The translations under genes and the position numbers were made by a program. This document shows positions 36,959-48,094 of a stretch of 64,000 nucleotides of DNA, in pieces. This DNA comes from Galdieria sulphuraria. Lineage: Eukaryota > Rhodophyta > Bangiophyceae > Galdieriales > Galdieriaceae. Under the pieces are notes generated by a model that did no database searches, was not told the DNA's origin, and was given only the letters and a program-made list of their open reading frames with translations. Every line of letters starts with the position of its first letter. Position 1 is the first letter of the stretch. The DNA is taken from NCBI RefSeq assembly GCF_000341285.1, contig NW_005178433.1, positions 1 to 64,000 of the forward strand, read 5' to 3'.

Positions 36959-39900
36959 TTAAAAAGAGAAATCTTCCATAGGACTACTTGGAGCCCCTAG
37001 ATAGGAAGCCAGTCTCAGTAAATCTGCGAAAACTCCTCCAGCTGTCACATCTGCCCCAGCTCCAGGACCTTGGACAACCAAAGGCTGATTATCATATCGC
37101 CAAGTACGAAAAGAAATGATATTATCTGAGCCTTTGAGGCGTCCGAACGGATGAACTTGATCATAGCGACGAAGCTCCACTCGGCAACTTTGTTGTTCGA
37201 CCGAAACAACTCCCACATATCTCAACACTTGGTTATTCTCTTTGGCTTGAAGAGCCAACTATTTTGGGTACTTGTTAGTAAACAATACAACGGATAGAGA
37301 AAACAATCATACTTGTCCCAACTCATCGTCGTATTCAGGAAGACGGCGTAGAAAAGTCTCAACATTAACTCCCTTATCTGCTCTCAAGTCTTCAGGCACC
37401 AGAGACTCTACTTGCAAGTCACTCAACTCGAAATGCAGCCCAATTTCACGAGCGAGAATAACGATCTTTCGTGCAACATCCATTCCAGACAAGTCATCAC
37501 GGGGATCCGGTTCGGTGTACCCTTTGTCCTTTGCACGTGTCACTACTGTTGAAAACGATTCACTTCCATCAAATTCATTAAATATATAACTCAAAGTTCC
37601 TGAAAAGATGCCTTCAACTTCTTTCAATTTATCGCCTGTTCGAATCAAATCTCGAAGAGATGATATTACTGGCAATCCTGCTCCTACATTCGCTTCGTAT
37701 AAAAAATGCGAATTGGCTGCTCGTTGTGCTTCTCTTAGACGAATATAACGCTGCATTGACCCCGAGTTGGCCTTTTTATTGGCGGTTACTAAATGAATTC
37801 CTTGAGCCAACCAATCGGCATATTTCTCAGTAACGACGTCCGATGCAGTACAGTCACAAATAACTGCATGTGGAATAGAAGTATCTTGTATATGTTTCGC
37901 AAACATATCCAAATTACAATTTTGTTGTTCTTCTTCCAACTCCGCACTCCAATCCACTGTATCTTGTAGCGAGTCCATTAATAACATCTTTCTGGAGTTG
38001 GCAATTCCTCGTATACGAATATCAACTCCAAACTCTTGTCGAAGCGACACAACCTGTTGTCTGATTTGGTTGATAAGTGTACCTCCCACAGTTCCGGTTC
38101 CTATGCAGAATATAAAACATTATTTTTGGTTTCAATCACATACATACCCAATATTCCCACAGACAAGGTTTGGTCGGAAAGATAAAATGCTGCATGAGAT
38201 GCCCTTAAAGCTCGACTTTCGTCTTTACTATCCACGACGATGGAAATGTTATGTTCAGATGAGCCCTGTGCAACTGCTCGAACACTAACGCCTACTCTTG
38301 AAAGCGAACCAAAGAGCCTTGACGAAACTCCTGGAACCTAAAGAATGTCATGACTAACAATCATACAACCAAAGAATGATGATCCCTTACTTCCTGCATA
38401 TTTTCTCCAACTACTGCCAGAATGGAACAATTTCGCAAAGTATCCACAGAAGAGACAAGTCCTTCTGCCAATTCTGTACGAAAAGCATATCGAACTGCTT
38501 CAACAGCCAAGTCTGCCTGTGTTCCTGGAACTACAGAGCAGATTGAATATTCCGAACTAGCTTGAGCAATCATAATAACTGATAGACCAGCAGAATACAA
38601 AGCTCCAAATAGCCTTGAAGCAATTCCAGGCACTCCAATCATACCAGTACCTTCCACATTCACCAATGCAATATCTTTTACTGTACTAAAACCTTTGACA
38701 CCTCGAGAATTCTTCACATTGGCTTTGGCACTTGCCGTCGCAGGAGATACGTTAGATGGAGAAGAGGGAATGGGTAGTGAACTTTCAGAGACTATGTTAC
38801 CGATTAAAGTTCCTTCAGCATGAGGGCGAAACGTATTTCTAATTCGTATAGGAATCGATGAAACAATAGCAGGAGACATGGTATCCGGGTGCAGAACATC
38901 GGCACCAAAGTAAGCCAATTCTGCTGCTTCCTTATAAGACAGAAAAGGAATAACTACCGCATCAGGAACAACTCTCGGATCCGCTGAATAAACTCCATCA
39001 ACATCTGTCCATATAGTTATTGATTCAGCTTCAAGTATTCTTCCAAACACTGAAGCAGAAAAATCAGAGCCATTGCGACCAAGTGTTGTAGGTACTCCAT
39101 CTGCATCACAGGCGATATAACCAGTAGCCACAACCACTTGAGTAGGATTTTGTCTCAGCCAAGAGTCCAAACGAGACTTGGAAATATCCCAATCAATGAT
39201 CTTTCTAGGTTGCGCAACCATCTTTTTACTCGTTTTCGAATCCGCTGTCAACTTGTCCAACCTCTTCTTGGGTTCTATCGTCTCCATTCCATTTCCATTA
39301 CCGAGGTCAGATAGCGTTAACTCGTCAACAAGAAATTCATTGCGATTGGAAGTTATACTCGCTGTCCGAGTAATCAAAACGTCTCTTGCGTCCAAAAAGG
39401 AACATTGGACTCCTTTCGATCGCAAAAGTGCCCAAACCAGTTGCGCACACCATAATTCACCATAACCCATAATAAGGTCCCTGATTCTGACACTTGCCGA
39501 CCTCGCAATCCATACAGCACGTAAAAGATCTCTCAAGTCCCGAAGGTTGGAAGATAAAGTAGCCAGAAGAGAATGTCGTTCTTCTGCAGGAAGTAGTCTT
39601 TCGACCAAGTTTTCATGAATATCTCTCAGTTCTTCTATGCCTTCCAGATAGTGCAAATCTTTGTTTCTAGCAATTGCTGAATAGATGAGGCGTTCTAAAA
39701 TATTGGTTACACCCCGTACTGCAGAAACGACTATGAACAATCTCTGTTGAGAGTTGTCTGAAGTTTGTAAGTGTTGTTTCTTGCTTCTATTGGTAACATA
39801 TGAGACACTTGACTCCACCATTTTCTCTTGTAACAAACCAGAGACTCTTTCAAAACACTCGACATTCTCCAGTGACGATCCACCAAACTTGTGGACTTGC

Positions 39901-40199
39901 CAATGACCTCCCTGTCGAGTTGAAGTTGTCGAAGGCACTTGAGTTGATTGGTCGACACCAATCGAAGCATGGACGGAAACTGGGTTTAAGTGAGGAACGG
40001 AAGTACAAGAAGGTCTTTCTTGTAGGCCCGTCATGAAGGAACTTTTACCCAACTTGTTGAGACGAGTTGAATGGCTTACTGAAAGGGAGGGGAATCGGAT
40101 CTGTTCTTTATATGTATGACATCTGTGACGGCTGCTAAGCAAGGTCTGTGTATTCAAAGGATGATGGCAACCACACCAACAATACTGTGGATGACTCAT
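36959..40199 (-). CDS. Bifunctional aspartokinase / homoserine dehydrogenase
   Basis: Four exons (40199-38391, 38337-38148, 38100-37313, 37258-36959) give 1028 aa. The fused enzyme performs the first and third steps of the aspartate pathway to threonine, methionine and lysine. The aspartokinase part starts at about 105 with VHKFGGSSLENVE and has SDFSASVFGRILEA and WTDVDGVYSADPRVV. Two ACT regulatory domains follow, the second split by the first intron (VGENMQE-VPGVSSRLFG). The dehydrogenase half begins SVGILGTGTVGGTL and has TANKKANSG and the DDLSGMDVARK segment. About 100 N-terminal Cys/His/Ser-rich residues look like a plastid transit peptide. The domain order is that of plant and gamma-proteobacterial ThrA/MetL; feedback by threonine is likely but not visible here. 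Confidence 0.95.
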
Positions 40200-40281
40200 T
40201 CAAACCCAAATAGCTTTACATCAATTTGTCTTACGGCGCTTCTCATTTGTACAAGTAAAATCTCCGTGAACAGCTTTATAG

Positions 40282-43200
40282 TTATGCATCTACGGTGAAC
40301 GGATGGGCAACAACTGTGGGCTTCTTATGTTCTAAAGAACGAAGCACACTTGCAGTTCGTTCTGCTGTTGAAAATTCTACATCAAACTCTAACGTTCTTT
40401 CAAGAGGCCTACTCGTTAGGATCTTATAAGTACCTTGATGTGCGAGTAACAGCCGTTCCAACTTGCGTGTCCCAACTTCAACTTGTTTCTCTCCTATCAA
40501 CTCAATACGCAATCTGCGCTTCGTCCTATCTTGGCGTTCTTGTTTAGCTCGTTGTATTCTCTCTTTCACAACATCTGTTAAAAGTCGACTTGGTATAGAG
40601 ATGTTCTCCATATCTTTCGGCAACGAAACAACCATCTCTTTTTCTGGATAGTTGTCAACCGAAGCGGTTTCTAACCCAAACATTTTACCAAGTTCATGAA
40701 CAAAAGCACGATAAAGTCTTGGAAGGGGTTGCGTCTTCATACGCCTACCAAAACGACCTTGCAGTAGCTCTCGAAGTGATTGTTCAAAAGATAACACAAA
40801 TTCCATATTCTCTTCACAAAATTCTATTAAAAAATCTGAATAAGAAATGTCAGAGTTCATGAGAGTTTGCTTCTTCTCTTCCATGCATGGAAGAAGAATG
40901 CCAACAGCATCGGCAAATTCTCTAGCTCGATTCAAACGGCTACAACTTTCATCACATTCTAGACGAACATATTCATTCTGCTCCTTTATTGCTACATCAT
41001 TCTCCGTATCCAGCTGTCCACATATTCCTTCTTCCCTTTTCATTCCACAAGGACAAGTAACTGTCACGAGATGCTCGCAAGGAATATTTGGACATGGAGT
41101 GCCAGGGTGACACTTGGACCGACAAGGATGTCCACAAGCTTTTCTTGGTAATTTGCATACATTCGAACAACCTACTCCTTCTTCTTCAACTGCTGCATCA
41201 TCACACTTGTCCGCATGGCAATTCCTCTTACAGGTATGAATGCCACATTTCAAAATCTTCCCACAGACCCTTTCCGCTGTCGTCAGAACATAACAAAGAT
41301 GCTTACTTCAAATACTTACCTTCCACAAAATACTTGCTCAACAAAACATGGAATGGTTATAGAAATTCCATGACCTCCTAAACATTCCTTTTTCATCAAG
41401 ACAACACAACGCGGACATTCTCCAAAATGACATCGATCAGGACAAGGATGCCCACATGACCTCACACGTTGACAAGGACGATTGCAAACAGGAGGAGGAG
41501 TTCCACAACGGAAAGGAGGAATGATGCGCTCAGCTCCACAGGCACAGGTTAACGGTTCCCATAAAAGAATACCACAAGGATAACATTGGCCCTCATGTCC
41601 ACAACGAAGGTCACAATAGTGATAACCACAGTTCAGCAACTGATTACATTTTTGTTCACAAGTGTGTGAAAAGCAATTCCAAAAATCTCCCAAATATTCG
41701 ACAATCTTTTCCTTTTGTTCAAGCGATGGACAAAGTTGTTCAATTCCTTTTTTGGTCTTTTTCTTGTTGCCAGGACAACAAACACGTTTGCAATAATGTC
41801 GCTTACAACTCAACCTTCCTCCACAAATACGGTTACAAGCAAGCTGCTGTAACAGAGTCTCCTTCGAATCACTACAAGCAACTTGAATGGTCTCATTCTG
41901 ACAACGACAGGGAAGCTCAACCTTGAATCATTTTTAGTGAATGATTCATTATCTAACTTGCAAACGATATAAAATACTTACTTCATATGTACAAGGCCCA
42001 CAAGGATCCAAATGACCACAAACTCTCTGACAAACATGTCCAAGTAGACAATTCAAAGTCTTGCCACAGTTCTGACCACAGCTAGGTAAAGCATCAAGAC
42101 AACTATGGCGTTCTGCAGAAACCAAATTCCCCAAATGTTCCAATGATACTTTTCCACAAGCACAGGTCTTCCAATTACAGGGCAAGTATTTACAACTCTC
42201 GCAAGGTCCCGGATGACAGATCTGTTCACAATGATGATTACCACAGTCCAACACTTGACTGCATTTTCGACCACAACTAAAACCTCCACCTTTGCAATCC
42301 ATATTCAATAAATAACAAGGGAAGATACTGTTTTCTGATTTACAATAACAACTGGTTTCTACTGGAACCTGACAGGGTTCACAAGCACCTTTATGACATA
42401 CTTGTTCACAATAGTGGCCACATTCCATTAGTCTTCCACAAGTCAAACCACAAGAATAACCTTCTTCAGGAAAAGGCTCTGAGCACCTCCTTACGATTTG
42501 TTCTTTCCCACAACGACAAGACTTGGGTTCTCTCAACGCAGAACATGGAGGACAGGGACCTGGGTGACAAAGTTCTAGGCAAGTATGAGGGCAATTAGAA
42601 CCCTTCTTCGCCAAACTTTTGCCACAAATATTACCACACGAATGAGGAACAATTCCAGGCTCTAGATGGGGCTCCTTTTGTTTGCCACAGAAACAGAAAT
42701 ATTCCAACGAAACCTGGGTATAATTCTTTCTACAAGCAGGACACAACCAGTGAGCGACCTTTGAGCTGGAATGGTGCTGTTGATTATTTTTCTGCTCTTG
42801 ACTGGACTTTGACCATTTCAAAACACAGGAAAGGTGCAGTACCACAAAGCAGGTATCACACATCCAAGTCGAAGTACTGCGTTGAATATCCTCGTAACAT
42901 ACCATACACTCATATGTTTCCCTCCATAAAGATTGCTTCAAAGAATCTCTCAAACTTTCCTCAGCAAAGTTATCGTATCTTCCTCTATTTTCGCCTTCCA
43001 AACCGTTCTTCTGGCCTACGTTACTCCTTCGTTTGCCAACATTTGCTGTTGCCGAACGTCTCTTTCCATTCAACGCAAGTATACCTTCTTTGCTGTCTCC
43101 ACCAATACTTGACTTGTGAGCTTTATTGTGCTTCACCTTTGTCTCGGGGTGTCGTAGCTGCTGTCTTGGCAGTCGTTCGTTCTTTCTTTGTTGGAAACTC

Positions 43201-43334
43201 GAACCTTGTGAGCCACTTGATAAGGAAGTTTCTTCCTTGTTAGCAGCAGCAACTCTATCTCTTACAACTGGTTTCCATTCAAGTTTCCTACCCGACCGAG
43301 TTTTCTGTTGCGTACTCCTCTGTTGGAATCGCAT
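40282..43334 (-). CDS. NF-X1-type zinc finger protein
   Basis: Exons 43334-41982, 41921-41320 and 41269-40282 (introns 60 and 50 nt) give 980 aa. Residues 1-130 are basic and low-complexity. A RING/PHD-type finger follows (CMVCYEDI...CDTCFVVLHLSC...CPACRK). Then come about nine NF-X1 repeats of the form C-x-H-x-C-x3-C-H-x-G-x-C-x2-C, such as CPHTCLELCHPGPCPPC and CGNHHCEQICHPGPC. After the repeats, about residues 770-880 hold a helical domain (FGRRMKTQPLPRLYRAFVH) in the place where an R3H domain is found in NFX1/NFXL1. A C-terminal RRM-like stretch may end the protein. In other eukaryotes these act as E3 ligases and stress-response transcription regulators. Confidence 0.9.
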
Positions 43335-43493
43335 GAATTTTGCATTCGAAGACTGACTTTCACTTTCAACACTCGTTTATTATAATTACCATCGTCTGAA
43401 AACAATCAATCACAATAAAGTCTACAAATAATCCACACCGTTCTTTTCCTTCGTATAACATTTATAACACAATGTGTCTTTCAACAAGACCCA

Positions 43494-44438
43494 TTAAGCC
43501 AATTGTTTATAAGGTTCTGTCTCCACTTCCCTACTTTCTCGTTCTTTCTTCTGTCGCTCTAAAAACCTTCGTGCCAGTGAAAGCTTAATATCTTCAAAAG
43601 CTTGTTGAGATGTTTGACAAAGAGTGTTGACGTCGATCGTTTCATTAGAACTTGAAACATCTTCTAAATGATTTGATTCAGTACTCGATGAAATGACAGT
43701 CCTATTTACAGGATGGTAACCACTTGTTACCTGCTCACCACTTGCTGGAGTTCTTTTCAACGGAGGTTCGTTACATAAAGGACAACGGTTCGCTGAAGCT
43801 AACCAATGTGAAATACAGCTTGAATGAAAAGCGTGACCACAAGGAAGAAGTCTCAAATATGCGCCCAATTCCACGGTATCCAAACAAACGGCACAAACTT
43901 CATCTGGTATAAGGTGTTTACCCAAAAAGAACTCTTTCGTGTCAGGTAATTTCTCTCCGTCTATATAATCAGACTCTCCTTTACTTTTGGCATACATGAA
44001 GGGAATACTTTCTTTGACCGTTTCCCAAGAAAGAGCAGAATAAGGTGCTCCTGAACTGGAAGAACTGTGTACAGTTCGAGCAACTTCCGATGGAATAGTA
44101 ATTACAACGTTTCCTTCCTTATCTGAGCCAGTCTTATTAATTTCGCTGTTTTTTGTAGAAACCAGCAGAGGTTCATTTTCAGCTCCTCTGTACTCTATTT
44201 CTGGACATAACACTTGAATCTCTGCCTCACGCAACCCCTTTGGTCTTTGATTCCTTCTGTTTGGACGATAAGGGCGAACTGTTGGTGAGTAAGCGAAAAG
44301 ACCCGGTCTCCCTCTTCTTCTTTGAACGTGGTTATACAACCCTGTTGACAGCCCAACGATGATAAAAAAACCCACAGCTACCGCAAACGCTATGAGGACT
44401 TCAATCCGAAGCCCTGTTGTCATACCAAGACCGTCCAT
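43494..44438 (-). CDS. Transmembrane RING-H2 E3 ubiquitin ligase
   Basis: The single exon gives 314 aa from the first ATG at 44438; the upstream frame is open but lacks Met. One membrane segment lies at about 13-32 (IAFAVAVGFFIIVGLSTGLY) and is followed by a basic cytosolic stop-transfer (QRRRGRP). The RING-H2 domain at about 185-230 reads CAVCLDTVELGAYLRLLPC, then GHAFHSSCISHWL and CPLC, the C3H2C3 pattern of ATL and RNF13-like ligases. The C-terminal helix is charged and coiled-coil-like. It probably ubiquitinates membrane or endomembrane cargo; the substrate is unknown. Confidence 0.85.
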   Translation of the reverse strand: MDGLGMTTGLRIEVLIAFAVAVGFFIIVGLSTGLYNHVQRRRGRPGLFAYSPTVRPYRPNRRNQRPKGLREAEIQVLCPEIEYRGAENEPLLVSTKNSEINKTGSDKEGNVVITIPSEVARTVHSSSSSGAPYSALSWETVKESIPFMYAKSKGESDYIDGEKLPDTKEFFLGKHLIPDEVCAVCLDTVELGAYLRLLPCGHAFHSSCISHWLASANRCPLCNEPPLKRTPASGEQVTSGYHPVNRTVISSSTESNHLEDVSSSNETIDVNTLCQTSQQAFEDIKLSLARRFLERQKKERESREVETEPYKQLA

Positions 44439-44774
44439 AGTATATAAATAACTTGTGCACAACAAAAAGCTATTGCTTATCCTCCTCCTCCCATTTACCA
44501 ACTACCACGCGACAACAAAAAGACTCCTCCAACATGGCCAACCATAACATGCCTATGGTCCAACCGTAGACATAAGCCTTATAGTTTCCAGAAAATTACG
44601 CACCCTCACATAAATCAATGGTGAAAGGATTCCCCTCTTCAAAGACGATTTCTCCATTCCACTATATATGGAACGTTCAGAAACTGTTCATTATCTATCA
44701 TACGCAATTCAGACGTATGCTTGTCATGAAACAAATTCATCATAATAGAGGTAATCGTCTTTCAAAAAAGGAAC

Positions 44775-46155
44775 TTATCCCCAATCGGATATATGGACAT
44801 GTAAAACATCCAATTGTAATATATCCGTTTCACATCCCAATAAACTGCCCAAATATGGAGTCGTTCTACCCAAATCTCCATGAACAAATTCTTTCACATA
44901 AGTACCTGCATCCGTCACCAAATCTAAAATGGCAAAATGAGAATTCAATAGCTTCAACCGAATCTCGTGAATGACACGTTTCCTTTTAGCAAGACTTCGC
45001 CGGTGAAGCACTCGAAGTGGAGTATATTGTTCAATCGTTAAAGGTATCAAAGAACCAAGATATTCTGCTACACCTGTTTCATCCTTTACAGACTTGGAAA
45101 TATACACTATGCATCGATAGGTTTTGCGCTTTGTCATTTCGCTTTCTTTCAAAGAAGCATAACCAAACGCATCCGAAACTTTTGTCTCCTGAAGTTGAAC
45201 TTGTCCATTCGAACGAAGAAATACTTGTCGTTCCCAGTCTCTTAAAAAGGTTTCATTACTGACGTAAGACCGAGTGCATTTTGCTTCCAACAGTTCTATA
45301 ATGAACGGACGACCAGAACCCAACATACGAACATCTACATCTTCTCTACCACCTGCAGTAAAACGACATTCTCTCGCTCCCAGTTGATGCAACAAATACT
45401 CATAGACACATTCTTCTATAGAATCGGGTGCTAGACGAATATTATCTACAATCCAGGGACTTTGTGATAACCGTCGTGATAACTTGATATAACGACCTTG
45501 CAAATAAATAGGAGCAAGGACAATAAAAACCATATCTTCTATCAACGACAAGTTACTGTCAACGAGAGGCATCTCTTTTACTTGAATACGAATCTCCAAG
45601 TCGCTGTCTACAGCAAACTTCATATGAAGTTGTGTTTCCAACCAGTTTCCAAAGGTCCACTTGAAACACTTTTTCAAGTCCACTTCTGTCTCCTCCAGTT
45701 GGGTTTCATCCAATGAATTTTGCAAACTGCTTCTGTACTTCTCCCAAAATGCAACACTGATCCGAAAAGTATCCTCCACTTTGTAATTCTGTAGTTTTAC
45801 TTGGACAACACGAAACAGTTTGCTTAGAAATTGATCGGAAAGTAGACCCAAGCATAACTTGCAATTTTCTAAAACGATTCGAAATCAAGTTTCTTTCAAG
45901 ACACTCTTACTTACCTGCACAAGGCTCAACGTTAATTGCGACACAAAAAGGTCGCAAGCAATTTTCTGGCAAGCTATATATCTCATAACCTGCCACTCGA
46001 CAAGGCACTGCAAAGAGTCGAAAACAACATCGACAACAACAACTTCCTAAAGGTCCCCTGTTTTCTAATCCAACTTTCTGAAAATAATTACGCAAAGCTA
46101 ACAGAACTGAGTCATCCATCTCACCATAGGCCGCGATGAGAGAAGACGACGACAT
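44775..46155 (-). CDS. PUS10: tRNA pseudouridine synthase Pus10
   Basis: Exons 46155-45915 and 45868-44775 (46-nt intron) give 444 aa. Pus10 forms pseudouridine 54/55 in archaeal and some eukaryotic tRNAs. A small zinc-binding part (CCCRCCFRLF ... CKLCLG) spans the splice, then a THUMP-like region. The catalytic domain has FTAGGREDVDVRMLGSGRPF with the active-site Asp, FIIELLEAK, and the C-terminal DAGTYVKEFVHGDLGRTTP. The length is shorter than human PUS10 (529 aa) and close to archaeal forms. The start lies 23 bp from that of the divergent COX19 gene. Confidence 0.93.
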
Positions 46156-46178
46156 AAATGCTCTTTCATAATTGAGGA
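46156..46178. promoter_or_regulatory. 23-bp divergent start-to-start interval
   Basis: Only 23 bp lie between the start codons of PUS10 (-) and COX19 (+). Promoter elements must lie within the opposite gene's 5' coding part, or transcripts must overlap. Confidence 0.5.
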
Positions 46179-46599
46179 ATGGCTTCTCCTACAACTCAGC
46201 CACGTTCCAGTGCCAGAGCTCCTGAAAAGGGAAGTTTTCCGTTAGACCACCAACATATTTGTAAAGAGTTTGCAGAAAAGTTTCGTACTTGTTTAGAAGA
46301 AAACAACTATGTCACTGCAAAGTGTCGTTCTTTGTCAAAACTCTATTTGCAGTGTAGAATGCAGAAGTGAGACTTTCTTTCTAGATAATTTTCTTATATT
46401 AACAGCGTATATGTAAAGTGGGCTCATGACACCGGAAAGTTGGGAGCGCTTGGGTTTTTACGAAGATGACGAACAACGTATCCCCAGCAACTTGAACTTG
46501 GGTCCAGAGAGTCACCAAGCTTCAGGTTATGTTGCAGGATTGAGGTATCGAAAGAAAAGAAGGGAAATGCGTCAACAGGATAATCAAGAAGATAGCTAG
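46179..46599 (+). CDS. COX19: Cytochrome c oxidase assembly factor COX19
   Basis: Exons 46179-46366 and 46419-46599 (52-nt intron) give 122 aa. The protein is a twin CX9C chaperone of the mitochondrial intermembrane space that helps deliver copper to cytochrome oxidase. Motif 1 is CKEFAEKFRTC and motif 2 CRSLSKLYLQC, each with exactly nine residues between cysteines, preceded by the family's PEKGSFPLDH and followed by the conserved CRMQN-GLMTPESWERLGF. The intron acceptor at 46418 gives that join; an earlier AG at 46404 would break the frame. The C-terminal 45 residues are longer and more basic than usual. Confidence 0.93.
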
Positions 46600-46746
46600 A
46601 AACTAGCTTAGGTTTTGTACAAGTAGTGTATAGGAATCGTGTTCACGCTGCGCAAAACTATTGCAATAAAAAAAGTTACTTTAGCGTTGATAGTTTGCGT
46701 GATTCGATGGGCTATCAAATAGTTATCTACTACTTGTTTCAAAAAA

Positions 46747-46792
<46 letters not shown>

Positions 46793-46956
46793 CATACTTT
46801 TTGGTGCTTCTGACAATGAAGGAAATCCATCATACATGAGGGGACGTGATACCTCTTAGGGGGAAGATCATTTGAAATGACGCCAACTCAATCTCATCGA
46901 ATGTCTCATCGACAAAGGAAAATAGCTCAGTTTGGTTTCTTGGATTGATAGAGAAA
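46600..46956. other. Intergenic with GA microsatellite
   Basis: About 357 bp between COX19 and the alcohol dehydrogenase gene, both on the plus strand. Apart from the poly-A/(GA)n tract listed separately there is no recognisable feature. The stretch should contain the dehydrogenase promoter. Confidence 0.5.
46741..46790. repeat. Poly-A plus (GA)n microsatellite
   Basis: Fifteen A are followed by about 16 GA units and a few more A, all purine on the plus strand. It lies about 165 bp upstream of the alcohol dehydrogenase start, so length changes could affect its promoter (inference). Confidence 0.95.
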
Positions 46957-47982
46957 ATGTCTGGTAAGATGAAGGCTGCAGTTGTAAAGGAGTTTGGGAA
47001 ACCTCTAAGTATAGAGTCTGTGGATATTCCTTCACCTGGTCCTTCACAAATACTTATAAAGGTCATCTCCAGTGGCGTTTGTCACACTGACTTGCACGCA
47101 GCTGAAGGGGATTGGCCTGTGAAGCCTAGACTACCTCTGATTCCTGGGCACGAGGTTGTAGGAAAAATTGTCCAAGTCGGTTCTCAAGTTGATTTTCTAA
47201 AGAAAGGAGATACTGTTGGTATTCCTTGGCTGTTTCATGCGTGTGGTCGCTGTGAATATTGTATTGATGGAATAGAAACTTTATGTCCTTCTCAGTTGGA
47301 TACTGGATACTTTGTCAATGGAGGCTATGCAGAGTACGCAGTAGCTGAAGCTAATTATGTTGCACGTGTTCCAGAAGGTGTAGATATCTATGGCATAGCT
47401 CCTATCTTTTGCGCTGGAGTTACAGTATACAAAGGATTGAAGGAAACTCAAGTAAAACCTGGACAGTGGATAGTGATAAGTGGAGTTGGTGGACTTGGAC
47501 ATGTTGCTATTCAATATGCTAAAGCCATGGGTATGCATGTAGCAGTAGTTGATATTGCCGATGAGAAATTAGAGTTGGCTGGAAAGTTGGGTGCGGAAGT
47601 AAAAGTGAATGCATCGAAGCAAGATCCAGTTGAAGCGATACAACGTTCTACTGGAGGTGCACATGGTGTTTTGATTGCAGCAGCTTCTATGAAAGCATAT
47701 GAACAAGCTATTGGTATGATTCGTCGTCGGGGAGTGATTGTTTGTAATGGGTTGCCTCCTGGAACTTTTCCATTATCTGTATTTGAAGTTGTATTAAAAG
47801 GAGCAACTGTAAAAGGCTCCATTGTTGGCACTCGGAAAGATTTGCAAGAAGCCATTGCCTTTGCTGCTGAAGGGAAAGTGAAGGTGCATTACCGTAAAGA
47901 ATCACTTGAGAACATTAACAAAGTTTTAGAGCAAATGAAGCAAGGAAAAATAGAAGGAAGAGTAGTCTTGGCAATGGAGTAG
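46957..47982 (+). CDS. Zinc-dependent alcohol dehydrogenase, bacterial AdhP type
   Basis: The single-exon frame gives 341 aa from the ATG at 46957. It belongs to the medium-chain dehydrogenases that interconvert alcohols and aldehydes with NAD(H). Catalytic zinc ligands are seen in SSGVCHTDLHAAEGDWP and PGHEVVGKI, structural zinc Cys in CGRCEYCIDGIETLC, and the Rossmann loop as SGVGGLGHVAIQYAKAMG. Residues such as YFVNGGYAEY, CAGVTVYKGLK, GLPPGTFPLSVF and VGTRKDLQEA match E. coli AdhP much more closely than plant or animal ADHs. It has no intron and no targeting peptide. Together these suggest bacterial origin by horizontal transfer, an inference to be tested by phylogeny. Confidence 0.95.
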   Translation: MSGKMKAAVVKEFGKPLSIESVDIPSPGPSQILIKVISSGVCHTDLHAAEGDWPVKPRLPLIPGHEVVGKIVQVGSQVDFLKKGDTVGIPWLFHACGRCEYCIDGIETLCPSQLDTGYFVNGGYAEYAVAEANYVARVPEGVDIYGIAPIFCAGVTVYKGLKETQVKPGQWIVISGVGGLGHVAIQYAKAMGMHVAVVDIADEKLELAGKLGAEVKVNASKQDPVEAIQRSTGGAHGVLIAAASMKAYEQAIGMIRRRGVIVCNGLPPGTFPLSVFEVVLKGATVKGSIVGTRKDLQEAIAFAAEGKVKVHYRKESLENINKVLEQMKQGKIEGRVVLAME

Positions 47983-48094
47983 TTGAGTATATTATTGTCT
48001 CTCTTTGTGTGTATGTGTGTGTGTTTTGGTATTTTATGAATAAAATCTTTCATCTTCGATGGGAAAATGATTTGTTGAAAAAGGATTCTAACAG

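Noticed and set aside
46741-46790. Repeat array as a possible CRISPR or mobile element end
   Set aside because: It is a simple dinucleotide tract without spacers, terminal repeats or target duplication.
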